This document shows, piece after piece, positions 6,111 through 7,880 of a stretch of DNA of 7,880 nucleotides. Origin of the DNA: an uncultured Fretibacterium sp. (GTDB lineage: Bacteria; Synergistota; Synergistia; Synergistales; Aminobacteriaceae). The translations under genes and the position numbers were made by a program. The DNA lies in the NCBI RefSeq assembly GCF_938040765.1, contig NZ_CALIAA010000282.1, positions 1-7,880 of the forward strand. Reading direction: 5' to 3'. Within the stretch, counting starts at the first letter, position 1. Every line of letters starts with the position of its first letter. The notes below the pieces were generated by a model. It saw nothing but the letters and a program-made list of their open reading frames with translations. It ran no database searches and was not told where the DNA came from.

Positions 6111-7409
6111 GTGCCGCATCTTTTCTGGGGAGGGGCGGACTGCGTGGAGTTGGCCGCGCGGTTTGGGACGCCTCTTTATGTTCTGGACGAGTCCGTGATC
6201 CGTGCCCGCTGCGCGGAGGTGAGGAGGGATTTTCTGGACCGCTGGCCGAACGCCTCGGCCAGCTACGCCGGCAAGGCGTTTCTGACCCGGACGATGGCCC
6301 GAATCGTGGAGGATGAGGGGCTGGGGCTGGACGTCGTCTCCCTGGGGGAGCTCCATACGGCGCTCTCGGCGGGGTTCCCGGCCCTCCGCATCGAGATGCA
6401 CGGCAGTGCGAAGAGCGAGGCCGAGCTGAATGCCGCCCTTGATGCGGGGATTGGGCGCATTGTCGTCGACGGTCTCATGGAGCTCGAGGTGCTTGCGGAC
6501 CTCGCGGCCCGCAAGGGGCGGAGGGCGGAGATCCTGCTCCGCGTCACCCCGGGAGTCGCTCCCCATACGCACGCCTACATCGCGACGGGGCACGAGGGCA
6601 GCAAGTTCGGCCTGCCCCTGGATGGAGACCTCCTGCCGCGGGCCGTGCGTCTTGCGTTGGAGCGTGATTCTATCTCGCTGCGCGGCCTGCACTTCCACGT
6701 CGGGTCCCAGATCTTCGACCCGACGGCGCACGTCCGGTCCGTCACGCGGGTCGTCGAGGCCATGAAGTGCCTGCGTGAGGAACTGGGCTTCAGGGTTTGG
6801 GAGCTGAACATGGGCGGCGGGTTCGGGGCCCGCTCCCATCCCTCCGAGCCGCCTGTGCCCCTGAAGCTGTTTACCGACGCCATGATGGAGGCATTGCAGC
6901 GTGCTTGCGAGGCCGGAGGACTGGAGGTCCCGGACGTCTCCATAGAGCCGGGACGCTGGATCGTCTCGGAGGCGGGGATCACTCTTTACCGGGTCGAGAC
7001 GGTCAAGGAATTGCCGGGCGTAACCTATGTTGGGGTGGACGGGGGGATGGCGGACAACCCGCGTCCCGCCCTCTACCAGGCGGTCTATCGGGCGGCCGTG
7101 GCCGATCGGCCGGGTGCGCCTCCCGGCTGGGAGGATGTAAAGGTCTCCGTTGTGGGGAAATGCTGCGAGACGGGGGATATTCTGGTCGAAAACGCCGTTA
7201 TTCCCTCCGTAAGGCGGGGGGAGGTACTGGCGTTGTTCAACACGGGGGCGTATACTTTCTCGATGGCGGGGAACTACAATCGGCTTTGTCGTCCCGCCGT
7301 CGTGCTGGTGAAGGGGGGACAGGCGGAGGTTATTGTGGAGCGCCAGACGCCCGACGACCTGCTTCGGGGCGACCGTATTCCCCGGCGGCTGGCCCGCAGG
7401 GGAGACTGA
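6111..7409 (+). CDS. lysA: Diaminopimelate decarboxylase
   Basis: Catalyses the last step of lysine synthesis: PLP-dependent decarboxylation of meso-diaminopimelate to L-lysine in the cytoplasm. The 432-residue length fits the family. Visible hallmarks of the fold-type III (alanine racemase-like barrel) decarboxylases: PLP lysine K55 in SYAGKAF, HVGSQ at 196-200, the glycine loop GGGFG at 235-239, EPGR at 279-282, the catalytic cysteine motif as CETGD at 352-356 (CESxD in many homologues), and the C-terminal GAYTFSMAGNYN at 379-390. MADNPRPALYQ (313-323) matches the substrate/PLP loop. HVGSQ and the CE(S/T)xD motif favour DAP decarboxylase over ornithine or arginine decarboxylases; carboxynorspermidine decarboxylase is less likely. 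It lies 44 bases after the ankyrin gene and 44 bases before the next gene. No lysine riboswitch or separate promoter is visible, so it is probably read from the operon promoter. Confidence 0.95.
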   Translation: MPHLFWGGADCVELAARFGTPLYVLDESVIRARCAEVRRDFLDRWPNASASYAGKAFLTRTMARIVEDEGLGLDVVSLGELHTALSAGFPALRIEMHGSAKSEAELNAALDAGIGRIVVDGLMELEVLADLAARKGRRAEILLRVTPGVAPHTHAYIATGHEGSKFGLPLDGDLLPRAVRLALERDSISLRGLHFHVGSQIFDPTAHVRSVTRVVEAMKCLREELGFRVWELNMGGGFGARSHPSEPPVPLKLFTDAMMEALQRACEAGGLEVPDVSIEPGRWIVSEAGITLYRVETVKELPGVTYVGVDGGMADNPRPALYQAVYRAAVADRPGAPPGWEDVKVSVVGKCCETGDILVENAVIPSVRRGEVLALFNTGAYTFSMAGNYNRLCRPAVVLVKGGQAEVIVERQTPDDLLRGDRIPRRLARRGD

Positions 7410-7440
7410 TTCCAAGGGGTTCGTTCAGCAGTCCATTCAA

Positions 7441-7446
7441 GGAGGT
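7441..7446 (+). promoter_or_regulatory. Ribosome binding site of the secreted-protein gene
   Basis: GGAGGT (AAGGAGGT from 7439) lies seven bases before GTG at 7454. It fixes the start of the partial gene at the right edge, giving a complete signal peptide directly after the start. Confidence 0.75.
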
Positions 7447-7453
7447 AGAAGAA

Positions 7454-7880
7454 GTGAGAAGGATTGACAGGGTAAGATTGGGTATGGTGTTTGTGCTGGC
7501 GGCGCTTTTGATGGCGCCTGCAGCGGGATGGGCGAGAGTTTTCAATTACGCGCGGCTGCATTATTTCTTTCTGCCGATACAAATGCAGTTTGCCGACAGG
7601 GACACGGGAAACCCCATCGGCAACTCGTCCAACATGGTCATGTATGGGGGGCGGTCCCGGGAGTTCGCCGTCGATGCCGTGGACTTCAACCGAAACGGCG
7701 TTATCGACATTCGCGATTTCAACGTCTGGCCCGTCGCGGTGACGGTCTCGGTGAATATCCTGATCTCCGGCGATCCCGATGTTCTTGCAGGAGGCCTCTC
7801 CCCCGACGTAGACCTCAATCTCTCTCCCGTCCCCCCCGACCTCTCCACGGACGAGTTGCTTCGGCGGGCGCCGCAGCTCC
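7454..7880 (+). CDS. Secreted protein with dockerin/EF-hand-like calcium loop, 3' end cut by window
   Basis: The frame opens at GTG behind a strong SD and is still open at the window edge, giving 142 codons. Residues 1-27 are a classic Sec signal peptide: basic start (RRIDRVR), hydrophobic core (LGMVFVLAALLM) and an AAGWA cleavage site, so the mature protein would begin near residue 28. The next part is rich in aromatic and beta-type residues. Residues 77-88 (DFNRNGVIDIRD) fit a calcium-binding loop, with ligand-type residues at D77, N79, N81, D85 and D88 and the Gly at position 6; Asp rather than Glu at position 12 is dockerin-like. Only one loop is seen. A Pro/Asp-rich stretch follows (PVPPDLSTDE). 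The product is exported or cell-surface by inference, and the C-terminal domain or anchor lies outside the window. It is third in the plus-strand operon, 44 bases after lysA. Confidence 0.8.
   Translation, partial: MRRIDRVRLGMVFVLAALLMAPAAGWARVFNYARLHYFFLPIQMQFADRDTGNPIGNSSNMVMYGGRSREFAVDAVDFNRNGVIDIRDFNVWPVAVTVSVNILISGDPDVLAGGLSPDVDLNLSPVPPDLSTDELLRRAPQL

Noticed and set aside
5880..7415. 511-residue minus-strand ORF antisense to lysA
   Set aside because: Antisense shadow of a confidently identified gene.

Overview
This is a compact, GC-rich bacterial window with two divergent transcription units facing away from a short control region at about 4581-4815. The minus strand carries a two-gene unit: a large dynamin-like GTPase with PAS-type sensor domains at its N-terminus, then a small coiled-coil protein with a C-terminal membrane anchor. 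The plus strand carries an ankyrin-repeat protein, a diaminopimelate decarboxylase (lysA), and the first part of a secreted protein that runs off the right edge.

The high GC, the strong Shine-Dalgarno sites (AAGGAGG or GAGGAGG types), the three consecutive GTG starts on the plus strand and the Sec-type signal peptide all point to a GC-rich bacterium. Synergistota is my weak guess from overall style. Nothing in the window proves it, and other GC-rich Gram-negative groups remain possible.

Layout: 1-43 is an AT-rich tail after the minus-strand unit. 44-814 (minus) is the tail-anchored coiled-coil protein. 850-4461 (minus) is the PAS-PAS-dynamin protein. 4458-4580 (minus) is a short leader ORF with a strong ribosome binding site; its stop codon overlaps the GTPase start as ATGA. 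4581-4815 holds candidate promoters in both directions and an imperfect dyad between them. 4816-6066 (plus) is the ankyrin protein, 6111-7409 (plus) is lysA, and 7454 to the end (plus) is a signal-peptide protein with an EF-hand/dockerin-like calcium loop. The two plus-strand gaps are 44 bases each and hold no convincing terminator, so these genes are probably cotranscribed.

The most interesting part is the minus-strand pair. Bacterial dynamin-like proteins remodel or bind membranes, and here one is fused to two putative sensory PAS domains. It also ends in a region that looks like a second, inactive GTPase fold, and its partner gene could supply a membrane anchor. A ligand- or redox-gated membrane-remodelling system is a reasonable hypothesis, but it is inference from architecture and gene order.
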